In this document: positions 1 to 6,383 of the stretch, piece by piece
Layout: each line of letters opens with the position of its first letter
Position numbering within the stretch: the stretch's first letter is position 1
Assembly (NCBI GenBank): GCA_020630035.1
Contig: JAHDCB010000094.1
Span: forward strand, 1-6,383
Direction: 5' to 3'
Length of the DNA stretch: 6,383 nt
From: Gammaproteobacteria bacterium
Lineage (GTDB): Bacteria > Pseudomonadota > Gammaproteobacteria > Chromatiales > Chromatiaceae
Program-made: the position numbers and the translations under genes
Notes under the pieces: generated by a model
Told to the model about the DNA's origin: nothing
The model's input: only the letters and a program-made list of their open reading frames with translations
The model's database searches: none

Positions 1-515
1 TTGAGACCGGACAGGTTGAGGTTGGTATACAGACACATGCCAGTGGTACGCTGGCACCAATGATCGCACAGGCCGCTGTGCAGGATATTGCAATATTACA
101 GACAACTTGTACCACAGCGGTTGATTTAGTCCGGCTGGATGCTGCCACACGGGCGCAACAGATCCAGTTTGGTCCGCAGTTCCGTTGGCTTGCGGCGGTC
201 TGGTGCGATACCGATAGCGTACTGGGACGACTCATGTTGCCAGAGGTGATCGAACAGTTTCAGTCGTATCGTCTGCATCCCGGACTTCTTGATGCCTGCT
301 TCCAATTACCTGGTGCATTGTCTGTATCAGCAGGAGATGAATCTACCGGGACTTTGTTACCTTTTGCGCTGGATGAGTTAACTCAGTTCGAAGCGGTCAC
401 TGGTCGCGAATGGTGGTGTTATGCGCAACGCACAGCAGACCAGTGCTGGAATATCCAACTGTTGGATACAGAAGGTAAAGTACTGGTGCGCATAACCGGC
501 TTTATGCTGCGTGCG
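1..515 (+). other. PKS dehydratase (DH) domain, C-terminal portion
   Basis: The DH domain removes water from a beta-hydroxyacyl-ACP using a His from the first hot-dog fold and an Asp from the second. Only the end of the first fold is visible (THASGTL at about bases 33-53), so the HxxxGxxxxP histidine motif lies upstream and cannot be checked. The second fold shows GPQFRWL, the DH 'GPxF' motif, and then HPGLLDACFQ with the expected DxxxQ pair (D78, Q82; bases 291-305). LLPFALDEL follows, matching the usual 'LPFxLxxL' strand. These residues look intact, so this half appears functional; overall activity depends on the unseen His. Confidence 0.88.
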
Positions 516-3500
516 GCACCACAACATACGGTGCTGGGTACTGATGTCTGGCGAGACTGGTTGTATGAGGTTTGTTGGCGGCAACAACCCTGCTTTGGTC
601 GTATCCCGACCTATCTGCCTCCGGTCACAACATTGAGCCGGGCACTGGCGACATCCGGGTCAGGTTGGCTGGGAGCACCGGAAGTGCAGCAACAGGTGGC
701 AGCAGCAGACCAGATATCGGGGCTGTGTCTGGATTACATTCTGGCAGCATTTACTGAAATGGGTGTGGAGTTTATCGCTGGTAAGATATGGCAAAATGAA
801 CAATTGGTGCGTCAGACAGGTGTCATTCCGGCATACCAGCGTCTCCTGCAACGGTTGTTAGGGTTATTGAGTGAGGCAGGTATCGTACAGTGGAACGAGG
901 GTGCCTGGCAGGTACTGGTTACTCCGGAACTTCGATCACCTGAAGATGAAAGGCAACGTTTACATACTGTATACGGCAACCTGATTGAAGCAGAACTGAA
1001 TCTACTTGCGCCTTGCGCTGAACAGCTCGGTCCGGTTCTGCGTGGGACACAGGATCCGCTGGAACTGTTATTTCCGAATGGTGATGCGACGCGCGTCAAT
1101 CAGATCTATCAGGGTTCGCCGACAGCCGATGCGATGAACAAGGTGGTACGTGAGGTAGTGAAGCAGGTGCTGGCCCTGCGGCCTGAAGGACAGGGTATCC
1201 GTATTCTGGAAATCGGCGCAGGTACCGGTGGCACAACGGCAGGTATTCTGCCGTTGCTGCCGCAGGATCAGACCGAGTATGTATTTACCGACATCGGAGC
1301 CAATTTTTTCACAATCGCGCGCGAAAAATTTGCAGCATACCCATTTGTGCATTATCAGAAACTGGATATTGAGCAGCCGCTGACTGAACAAGGCTTTAAC
1401 CTGTCTTATTACGATATTGTGATTGCGGCAAACGTTTTGCATGCGACTCGTGACTTGTGCACGACTCTGACACATGTTCAGCATTTGTTACAGCCGAATG
1501 GGATGTTATTGCTGCTGGAAGCAACCCATCCCCGGGATTGGGTGGATCTGACATTTGGTCTGACTGATGGCTGGTGGCGTTTTGAGGATCAGCGCAAGAC
1601 GCATCCGTTACTGAATGTGGATGCCTGGGAAGCGCTGCTGTTGCAGAATGGATTCGCTGCTGCAACACATATACTGGATAAAGAGTTTGCCCAGAATGTA
1701 TTACTGGCGCAGGCGAGTGCTACCGACGAGCGGCAACTGAATACCGGGCGTACCTGGTTGTTATTTGCAGATTCACAAGGCCTCGGAAGTGCCCTGGCGA
1801 CACAATTAGCCCGGTGTGGAGAACAACCAGTTCTGGTATACCCTGGTGATCCTGAGATGCCTGTGGAAGTTTCAGAGCAGGTAGGTGAGGTAGTTCAGAC
1901 TTATCAGATCCGGCCAGATCAACCGACAGACTATGAGAAATTATTGGCAGCACTGCCACAGATTCGTGGTGTGGTACAACTGTGGGGCTTGGATGTTCCG
2001 CTTGAGCTTAACACAGAGGTTCTGAAAAACAGGCTCGAAGATATTTGTACAACAACCTTATATCTGATACAGGGGTTGTTGCAACAATGTGCCGTGCAAC
2101 CTGATTTGTATCTGGTGACACGTGATGCGCAAGCAGTTCTACCTGATGATACTGTGGATAATCTGATTCAGGCCCCGCTCTGGGGGCTGGGTAAAACGCT
2201 GGTGCTGGAACACACAGAGTGGCATTGTCGTTGTATTGACCTGGGAGGTCAGATTTCATCGACAGAGCACCAGGCAGAAGATCTTTGTGCTGAACTGCTG
2301 ACACAGGATACCGCAATCAATCCGGCAGAGCGTCAGATCGCATTACGCCAGAGAGTGCGGTATGTTGCCCGGTTAGCGTCTTACCCTGAATCTACTGATC
2401 TGGCGCGATCTGAGATGCAGAGGAGGGATCAGGATGATAGCGTGGTTCGAGCAGATCGCACCTATCTGGTGACTGGTGGACTGGGTGGGCTTGGCCTGCT
2501 GGTCGCTTCTTGGCTGGTGGAACAGGGCGCGAAACATGTATTGTTGCTTGGTCGAAGCCAGCCAGCGTCGGATGCACAGCATATTATTAACAAACTGATA
2601 ACATCTGGTGCTGTTGTTGTAGTGCGCCAGGTTGATGTCAGTCAGCGTGACCGGTTGGCTCAGGTGCTCGCTGACATCCCGGCCGATGCCCCACTAGGTG
2701 GCGTGATTCATGCCGCAGGTGTTCTGGATGATGGAACATTGAATAATCAGTCCTGGGGTAAATTTGAATCTGTATTCATGCCGAAAATATATGGTGCTTG
2801 GCACCTGCATGATCTGACTCAAACATTCCCATTAGATTTTTTTGTTTTGTTCTCCTCCGTTGCCAGTCTGTTCGGTAGTCCTGGGCAGTCGAATCATTCT
2901 GCCGCAAATGCGTTTCTTGATGCACTGACCTATTATCGACAGGCGCGCCAGTTGCCAGCGTTGAGTATCAGCTGGGGGCCCTGGTCCGAAGTTGGTGCAG
3001 CAGCAGAAATGGTACGACGTGAACGCACACGTATGGCCGAGTATGGCAAGGGTGATATTCAGCCTGTACAGGGTATGCGAAGCTTTGTGTATTTATTGCA
3101 GCAAAGTGTACTGCCGGAGTACACTCTTAATTCACATGTTGGTGTTGTGCCTGTCAACTGGCAGAAATTCCTGGCAACAGAACAGGCAAAGGATCCATTC
3201 TTTGCTGGATTTGATCGTCAGTATCAACCCGTTGAAACAGAGACATCATCTGATCAGATGGGGTGGAAGACTCGTCTGGCTGAGGCTGATCCTGGTGAGC
3301 GTAAAGTACAACTCAGTCTTTATCTCAGCGAACAAGTCGCACATATCTTAGGCTATTCAGCATCACATCAGATTCCACCGACCCAGCCCTGGGTTGAATT
3401 AGGGATGGACTCGCTGATGAATATTGATATCAGAAGCCGGATAGCACAAGATCTGTCAATTAAGGTACCCATAAACATATTGATGGACACTTCTGTTGAG

Positions 3501-3599
3501 AAGTTGACGATATGGTTAAGTGCAGCATGGGTTTTACGTGAGATGGAAAATGAAACTGATGAGGCCCCATCTGAGCTTAGTGAAGAGTTAACATTGTGA
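1..3599 (+). CDS. Type I polyketide synthase, C-terminal part (DH-MT-KR-ACP), 5' end outside window
   Basis: This is the end of a modular PKS that extends, C-methylates and reduces a carrier-bound chain in the cytoplasm. The frame is open from the first full codon (base 3) to TGA at 3597-3599. The ATG at 60 is internal, because dehydratase-like sequence continues upstream of it; residue numbers here count from that ATG. Domains in order: DH second half (to about residue 152), C-methyltransferase with helical lid (about 217-553), KR structural and catalytic halves (about 565-1040), ACP (about 1074-1160) and an acidic tail (1161-1179). No enoylreductase lies between MT and KR; that stretch is the KR structural subdomain. 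KS and AT are presumably upstream. The next gene starts 73 bases on, on the same strand, and is an NRPS, so the ACP probably passes its chain there. The KR has His where the catalytic Tyr is expected. PKS identity is very secure; the substrate and product are inferred. Confidence 0.96.
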   Translation, partial: ETGQVEVGIQTHASGTLAPMIAQAAVQDIAILQTTCTTAVDLVRLDAATRAQQIQFGPQFRWLAAVWCDTDSVLGRLMLPEVIEQFQSYRLHPGLLDACFQLPGALSVSAGDESTGTLLPFALDELTQFEAVTGREWWCYAQRTADQCWNIQLLDTEGKVLVRITGFMLRAAPQHTVLGTDVWRDWLYEVCWRQQPCFGRIPTYLPPVTTLSRALATSGSGWLGAPEVQQQVAAADQISGLCLDYILAAFTEMGVEFIAGKIWQNEQLVRQTGVIPAYQRLLQRLLGLLSEAGIVQWNEGAWQVLVTPELRSPEDERQRLHTVYGNLIEAELNLLAPCAEQLGPVLRGTQDPLELLFPNGDATRVNQIYQGSPTADAMNKVVREVVKQVLALRPEGQGIRILEIGAGTGGTTAGILPLLPQDQTEYVFTDIGANFFTIAREKFAAYPFVHYQKLDIEQPLTEQGFNLSYYDIVIAANVLHATRDLCTTLTHVQHLLQPNGMLLLLEATHPRDWVDLTFGLTDGWWRFEDQRKTHPLLNVDAWEALLLQNGFAAATHILDKEFAQNVLLAQASATDERQLNTGRTWLLFADSQGLGSALATQLARCGEQPVLVYPGDPEMPVEVSEQVGEVVQTYQIRPDQPTDYEKLLAALPQIRGVVQLWGLDVPLELNTEVLKNRLEDICTTTLYLIQGLLQQCAVQPDLYLVTRDAQAVLPDDTVDNLIQAPLWGLGKTLVLEHTEWHCRCIDLGGQISSTEHQAEDLCAELLTQDTAINPAERQIALRQRVRYVARLASYPESTDLARSEMQRRDQDDSVVRADRTYLVTGGLGGLGLLVASWLVEQGAKHVLLLGRSQPASDAQHIINKLITSGAVVVVRQVDVSQRDRLAQVLADIPADAPLGGVIHAAGVLDDGTLNNQSWGKFESVFMPKIYGAWHLHDLTQTFPLDFFVLFSSVASLFGSPGQSNHSAANAFLDALTYYRQARQLPALSISWGPWSEVGAAAEMVRRERTRMAEYGKGDIQPVQGMRSFVYLLQQSVLPEYTLNSHVGVVPVNWQKFLATEQAKDPFFAGFDRQYQPVETETSSDQMGWKTRLAEADPGERKVQLSLYLSEQVAHILGYSASHQIPPTQPWVELGMDSLMNIDIRSRIAQDLSIKVPINILMDTSVEKLTIWLSAAWVLREMENETDEAPSELSEELTL
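708..1719 (+). other. PKS C-methyltransferase (MT) domain with N-terminal lid
   Basis: The domain transfers a methyl group from S-adenosylmethionine to the alpha carbon of the beta-ketoacyl-ACP intermediate. The Rossmann core holds the SAM motif ILEIGAGTGGTT (residues 382-393, bases 1203-1238), then an acidic strand end (FTDIG) and NVLHAT with H461. E487 follows in LLLLEATHP; these two match the His-Glu dyad described for PKS C-methyltransferases. GWWRFEDQR further on is typical of the family. The helical region before the core (about residues 217-375, including QRLLQRLLGLLSEAGI and DPLELLFP) is the lid seen in C-methyltransferases of hybrid PKS. Its place between DH and KR is standard. An O- or N-methyltransferase is unlikely given this position and these motifs. 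Confidence 0.93.
1752..3180 (+). other. PKS ketoreductase (KR), structural plus catalytic subdomains
   Basis: The KR reduces the beta-keto group with NADPH. The structural half runs over about residues 565-790 (TWLLFADSQGLG, GVVQLWGLD, PLWGLGKTLVLEH). The catalytic half starts at RTYLVTGGLGGLG (residues 800-812, bases 2457-2495), the NADPH-binding glycine motif. K909, S933 and N950 match the short-chain dehydrogenase catalytic set. The Tyr expected 13 residues after S933 is H946 (bases 2895-2897), in GQSNHSAANAFLDAL. L889-D890-D891 is the LDD fingerprint of a B-type KR, which predicts a 3R (D) hydroxyl. That is the usual substrate for a following DH. I recall other PKS KRs with an 'NH' at this place, so inactivity should not be assumed. 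Confidence 0.93.
3279..3539 (+). other. PKS acyl carrier protein (ACP) domain
   Basis: This domain carries the growing chain on a phosphopantetheine arm. The attachment motif LGMDSLM (residues 1114-1120) has the modified serine at S1118 (bases 3411-3413). Helix-like sequence lies on both sides (VQLSLYLSEQVAHILGY before; NIDIRSRIAQDL after), and the domain is about 85 residues long, which is normal for an ACP. It is the last catalytic-type domain of the protein, with no thioesterase following, so the chain must leave to another protein. The NRPS encoded just downstream is the natural acceptor. Confidence 0.95.
3540..3596 (+). other. Acidic C-terminal tail, putative docking peptide
   Basis: The last 19 residues of the PKS (1161-1179) follow the ACP and are rich in Glu and Asp, ending in SEELTL. 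Short disordered acidic tails ending in a few hydrophobic residues are known partners of beta-hairpin (TubC-type) docking domains. The following gene begins with such a domain. That this tail is the partner is inferred from its position and composition, not shown by the sequence. Confidence 0.55.
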
Positions 3600-3672
3600 C
3601 ATATAGTGGTTTTATTATATCAGGCTATGATATTCCAGGGTTTTGCTGAACACTGATTTTAAGGATAAAGAT
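3600..3672 (+). other. Intergenic gap between PKS and NRPS genes
   Basis: This is a 73-base AT-rich spacer. I see no convincing promoter and no terminator: the only inverted repeat (ATATCA / TGATAT around 3617-3633) has a 6-bp AT-rich stem and no T run directly after it. The two genes are therefore most likely co-transcribed. A stop codon (TGA, 3628-3630) in the NRPS frame limits any upstream alternative start. Confidence 0.6.
3661..3665 (+). promoter_or_regulatory. Ribosome binding site of the NRPS gene (AAGGA)
   Basis: AAGGA lies seven bases before the ATG at 3673, a good Shine-Dalgarno match at normal spacing. It supports 3673 as the start. The N-terminal docking domain beginning right after that codon supports the same choice. 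Confidence 0.8.
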
Positions 3673-6383
3673 ATGGCTGATGATATCACAAAGCAATCTA
3701 TTGAAGACTTTATTCTTGAGCTGCACGAATCAGGGATAAAACTCCGGGTATCTGACAATCAACTGAAGATCAGAATGCCAAAAGGTGTGATGACGCCTGC
3801 ATTGCATATACGCCTGCAATCAAAAAAAAATGCACTGATCGCATTTCTATCAGAAGCAAATCAGAATCACGGAACTGAGATATCCGGCATTCAACCGGTT
3901 TCCCGAACAAATCTGGAGTCAATTCCGCTTTCTTTTACTCAGGAAAGTTTGTGGCTGCAGGAACAGATTGAGACCAGAAGTACTGCCTATAATGAAGTTT
4001 ATGCGATCCAAATGAAAGGTGATTTGCAGATTGAGGTTTTGCAAATTGCTCTGACTGAAATTGTCAATCGTCATGAAGTACTGCGTACGACTTTCTCCGT
4101 TAATGATCGGGGAGAACCAATGCAGGTTATTCATCCTGTAAATTTTGCGCTATCCCGTCTGGATCTGTCTCATCTGACAGAGGCACAACAACAGGATGAA
4201 ATACAGGTTCTTGTCAGGTATGCTGCACAGACCGTCCTTGATTTAGAACAAGGGCCGCTGTTTCGTTGCAGCTTATTGGCTTTGTCAACACAGCCACCTA
4301 CGCAATCATATGTTTTAATGATTACGATGCATCATCTCATTGGTGATGGATGGTCTGCAGGACTTCTGCTACAAGAATTATCAAGCCTGTATTCTGCCTT
4401 TATCGCAGGCAATTCATCCCCACTTCCTGACTTATCGATTCAGTATGTGGACTATGCGATCTGGCAAAGAAATCAAATGCAAGGTGATGTTCTGGCAGAC
4501 CACCTGGATTACTGGAAGACTCAATTAGCCAATGCCCCTGTATTATTACAGCTTCCAACGGACAGACCGCGTCCGTCCAGCCCGACTTTTCGTGGCAGAC
4601 ACGTACATTTTACTCTGGCAATTGATTGTGTACAGAAGTTACGTGGCCTTGCAAAACAGCATGGTGCTACTTTATTTATGGTATTACTAGCTGCTTTTAA
4701 TGTTTTGTTAGCCCGATATAGCAGGCAATATGATATTCTCGTAGGTGTGCCATTTGCGAACCGTCAACGTAGTGAAATAGTGCCTCTGATCGGCTTTTTT
4801 GCAAATACGCTGGTGTTTCGCACTCAGCTTACTGACCATCAGATATTTTCAGACTTGTTGGCACAAGTAAAGCAGACAACACGGGATGCTGCTACTCACC
4901 AGGATGTATCCTTCTCATCTATTGTTTCAGCTGTACAACCAGAACGCCATGCAAGCTACTCACCGCTTTTTCAGGTGATGTTTGCTATGCAGAACCTGCC
5001 GACAGTACAGAATCTCGATATTGCAGGATTACAAACAGATAAGGTTGAGCTGGATACAGGTAATGCTAAATATGATTTAATGCTGGAGTTGTATGAAATA
5101 TCAGATGGATTAACCGGGATATTCCAGTATAGTACGGACCTGTTTGATAAACAAACGATCATCCGGATGATCAGCCATTTTAATGTGCTACTAAATAGTA
5201 TTGTGGACAAATCTGATCAGCCGGTATTGCATCTGCCAATATTCACACAATCAGAGTATCATCAGATTGTGCATGAATGGAACAACACTGTCGTTGATTC
5301 TGGTAAGCCACAAACGATCCATGCGTTGTTTGAGCAACAAGTGATTCGTGCCCCGAAAGCAGTTGCGCTGGTTTTTCAGGATGAACAACTGACCTATGCT
5401 GAACTGAATGCTAGAGCGAACCAGTTGGCACATTATCTTCTTGAGTTTAGTATAAGGCCTGGTATGCTTATCGCGTTAGTGATGGAACGCTCTATTGAGA
5501 TGATAATAAGCTTATTGGCGGTGCTGAAATCTGGTGCAGCATATGTTCCAATTGATCCCGGTTATCCGGCGGAACGCATACGTTATATGCTCGAAGATAG
5601 CGGAGCACTACTAGTACTTACTCAATCTGATCTTATATCAGGCGCGGATTCTGACTCAGTGATTGATATTGATCAGATAAGGCCAGAACTAATAAGCCAA
5701 TCTGTGCAAAACCTATCGACTCCAACATCACCGGAACGCACAGCATATGTTATTTATACTTCTGGTTCAACTGGTAAACCAAAAGGTGTAGTGATACAGC
5801 ATCATGCTTTATTTAATCTTGTTATAGACAATATCCAGAGATTTAAGCTGTCGCCAGAAAGTACTGTCATACATGTGCCGACATTCGGGTTTGATGTAGA
5901 GGTGGGTGATTTGTTCATGAGTCTGTGTTCTGGTGCTAAACTTTATCTTCCTGCACCGGAAAAATTACTCGGTGATTTTTTAGATAAGCAATTGCAGCGA
6001 TCCAAGGCAACGCATGTTTCATTAACCCCGATAGCGCTTGCAACATTGCCGGTTAAATCCTATCCTTTTTTACAGATGATGATTGTGGCGGGTGAGGCCT
6101 TACCAGATACATTAGTGCAGACTTGGTTACCATTCACAAAAGTCTGGAACGCATATGGTCCAACTGAAAATACTATCTATACAACCGCTACACAATGTCA
6201 GGCTGAAAAAAAAGTGCATATTGGTAAGCCATTGTCCAACGTGAAAAGCCTGATTCTTGATGATGCACAGAATATAGCACCAGTTGGTGTTCCGGGTGAG
6301 CTTTATATTGGAGGAAACCAACTTTCGCAAGGTTACCTGAATCGACCAGAGCTAACGGCTGAACGTTTTATCCGGCATCCTGT
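3673..6383 (+). CDS. Non-ribosomal peptide synthetase, N-terminal part (docking-C-A), 3' end outside window
   Basis: The first 903 codons of an NRPS are present, with no stop before the window end. In order: a TubC-type N-terminal docking domain (about residues 6-61), a condensation domain (about 84-515) and an adenylation domain (from about 553, cut after motif A6). A carrier domain must follow outside the window. The C domain would join the acyl chain from the upstream PKS ACP to the amino acid activated by the A domain. The start at 3673 is supported by AAGGA seven bases upstream and by the docking domain beginning at once. Base composition is more AT-rich than most of the PKS gene. A run of nine A lies at 3822-3830, within the docking domain. 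The NRPS call is very secure; the amino acid is not identified. Confidence 0.97.
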   Translation, partial: MADDITKQSIEDFILELHESGIKLRVSDNQLKIRMPKGVMTPALHIRLQSKKNALIAFLSEANQNHGTEISGIQPVSRTNLESIPLSFTQESLWLQEQIETRSTAYNEVYAIQMKGDLQIEVLQIALTEIVNRHEVLRTTFSVNDRGEPMQVIHPVNFALSRLDLSHLTEAQQQDEIQVLVRYAAQTVLDLEQGPLFRCSLLALSTQPPTQSYVLMITMHHLIGDGWSAGLLLQELSSLYSAFIAGNSSPLPDLSIQYVDYAIWQRNQMQGDVLADHLDYWKTQLANAPVLLQLPTDRPRPSSPTFRGRHVHFTLAIDCVQKLRGLAKQHGATLFMVLLAAFNVLLARYSRQYDILVGVPFANRQRSEIVPLIGFFANTLVFRTQLTDHQIFSDLLAQVKQTTRDAATHQDVSFSSIVSAVQPERHASYSPLFQVMFAMQNLPTVQNLDIAGLQTDKVELDTGNAKYDLMLELYEISDGLTGIFQYSTDLFDKQTIIRMISHFNVLLNSIVDKSDQPVLHLPIFTQSEYHQIVHEWNNTVVDSGKPQTIHALFEQQVIRAPKAVALVFQDEQLTYAELNARANQLAHYLLEFSIRPGMLIALVMERSIEMIISLLAVLKSGAAYVPIDPGYPAERIRYMLEDSGALLVLTQSDLISGADSDSVIDIDQIRPELISQSVQNLSTPTSPERTAYVIYTSGSTGKPKGVVIQHHALFNLVIDNIQRFKLSPESTVIHVPTFGFDVEVGDLFMSLCSGAKLYLPAPEKLLGDFLDKQLQRSKATHVSLTPIALATLPVKSYPFLQMMIVAGEALPDTLVQTWLPFTKVWNAYGPTENTIYTTATQCQAEKKVHIGKPLSNVKSLILDDAQNIAPVGVPGELYIGGNQLSQGYLNRPELTAERFIRHP
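3688..3855 (+). other. TubC-type N-terminal docking domain (beta-hairpin docking)
   Basis: Residues 6-61 show the familiar pattern of this roughly 50-residue domain: a first helix (SIEDFILELHESGIKL), a strand pair (VSDNQLKIRMPKG), then MTPALHIRLQSKKNALIAFL as the last helices. Comparable domains start many NRPS proteins in hybrid assembly lines and bind the C-terminal tail of the protein before them. Here it follows a PKS ending in an ACP and an acidic tail, which fits a PKS-to-NRPS handover. It is non-catalytic. Confidence 0.88.
3922..5215 (+). other. NRPS condensation (C) domain
   Basis: The domain forms the amide bond between the upstream acyl chain and the amino acid on the downstream carrier. 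Core motifs appear in order: LSFTQESLW (C1, from residue 86), RHEVLRTTF (C2, 133-141), MHHLIGDGWS (C3) containing HHxxxDG at 220-226 with catalytic H221, YVDYAIW (C4), IGFFANT (C5, 373-379), HQDVSF (C6, 409-414) and YSPLFQVMF (C7). All look intact. The motif style resembles ordinary LCL-type domains, not dual, starter, cyclisation or epimerisation types. Since its donor is probably a PKS ACP, it would accept a polyketide acyl group. Confidence 0.94.
5329..6383 (+). other. NRPS adenylation (A) domain, partial
   Basis: The domain activates an amino acid as its AMP ester before loading it on a carrier protein. Core motifs: LTYAEL (A1, residues 573-578), LKSGAAYVPIDPGYP (A2), YTSGSTGKPKG (A3, 695-705), FDVEVGDLF (A4), NAYGPTE (A5, 826-832) and GELYIGG followed by SQGYLNRPELT (A6, from 875). 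A7-A10, including the A10 lysine, are outside. Aligned by eye to the GrsA pocket, the lining residues are D741, V742, G745, L784, I804, A806, A827, I835 and Y836. The Asp at the first place is the residue that holds the alpha-amino group, so an alpha-amino acid is expected. The uncharged pocket favours a neutral, possibly bulky side chain, but I cannot name it. Confidence 0.95.

Noticed and set aside
60..62. ATG at 60 as the start of the PKS gene
   Set aside because: The frame is open back to base 3 and encodes dehydratase-like sequence (THASGTL), and the protein would otherwise begin in the middle of a DH domain with no ribosome binding site at proper spacing.
812..1099. Antisense reading frame of 95 codons, with others at 1068-1484, 1396-1668 and 2008-2316
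   Set aside because: They lie opposite the strongly conserved PKS domains, show no family motif and have compositions expected of antisense shadows.
1746..2456. Possible enoylreductase between MT and KR
   Set aside because: The stretch lacks an ER NADPH-binding motif and instead reads as the structural half of the KR (TWLLFADSQGLG, PLWGLGKTLVLEH).
2992..3351. A 119-codon reading frame on the + strand in another frame
   Set aside because: It overlaps the KR-to-ACP region of the PKS, has no recognisable domain, and the main frame there carries clear motifs on both sides.
3617..3633. Inverted repeat ATATCA-ggcta-TGATAT between the genes as a terminator
   Set aside because: The stem is six base pairs and almost all A-T, and no T run follows directly, so it is too weak to be called a terminator; chance is likely in AT-rich sequence.
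1..6383. CRISPR arrays, tRNA or rRNA genes, insertion sequences
   Set aside because: No regularly spaced repeats, RNA-gene-like sequence, transposase motifs or terminal inverted repeats were seen; the window is almost fully filled by two coding regions.

Overview
The window is a slice of a hybrid polyketide synthase / non-ribosomal peptide synthetase (PKS/NRPS) gene cluster. All recognisable coding is on the + strand, and both genes run off the window edges. The organism is bacterial, shown by giant multidomain genes without introns, a Shine-Dalgarno site (AAGGA) before the second gene and tight gene packing. GC sampled by eye is about 50-60% in most of the first gene and about 35-45% in the second. 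A proteobacterium, perhaps a gammaproteobacterium, fits this composition, but the sequence does not settle it. The PKS domain style (DH, C-methyltransferase with its helical lid, KR, ACP) resembles cyanobacterial and myxobacterial hybrid clusters, so the taxonomic guess is weak.

Region 1-3599 is the C-terminal part of a type I PKS. It reads in order: the second half of a dehydratase (DH), a SAM-dependent C-methyltransferase (MT), a ketoreductase (KR, structural plus catalytic halves) and an acyl carrier protein (ACP). It ends in a short acidic tail. There is no enoylreductase. The KS and AT that should precede the DH lie upstream of the window. Bases 3600-3672 are a short intergenic gap with a ribosome binding site. 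Region 3673-6383 is the N-terminal part of an NRPS: a TubC-type N-terminal docking domain, a condensation (C) domain with intact HHxxxDG, and an adenylation (A) domain cut by the window end just after core motif A6.

How they work together (inference from domain order): the PKS module extends a chain, methylates it at the alpha carbon with SAM, reduces the beta-keto group and probably dehydrates it to a 2-methyl-2-enoyl thioester on its ACP. The acidic PKS tail and the TubC-type domain of the NRPS look like a docking pair. They would hand the acyl chain to the C domain, which would join it to the amino acid chosen by the A domain. The amino acid is not identified: the readable pocket code (D-V-G-L-I-A-A-I-Y) matches no signature I know with confidence.

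Points deserving a second look are the KR catalytic tyrosine position, which holds histidine; the unassigned A-domain code; the PKS-to-NRPS docking pair; and a drop in GC that occurs inside the PKS gene, not at the gene boundary. Nothing here clearly indicates a wholly new kind of system; the novelty, if any, lies in the product.
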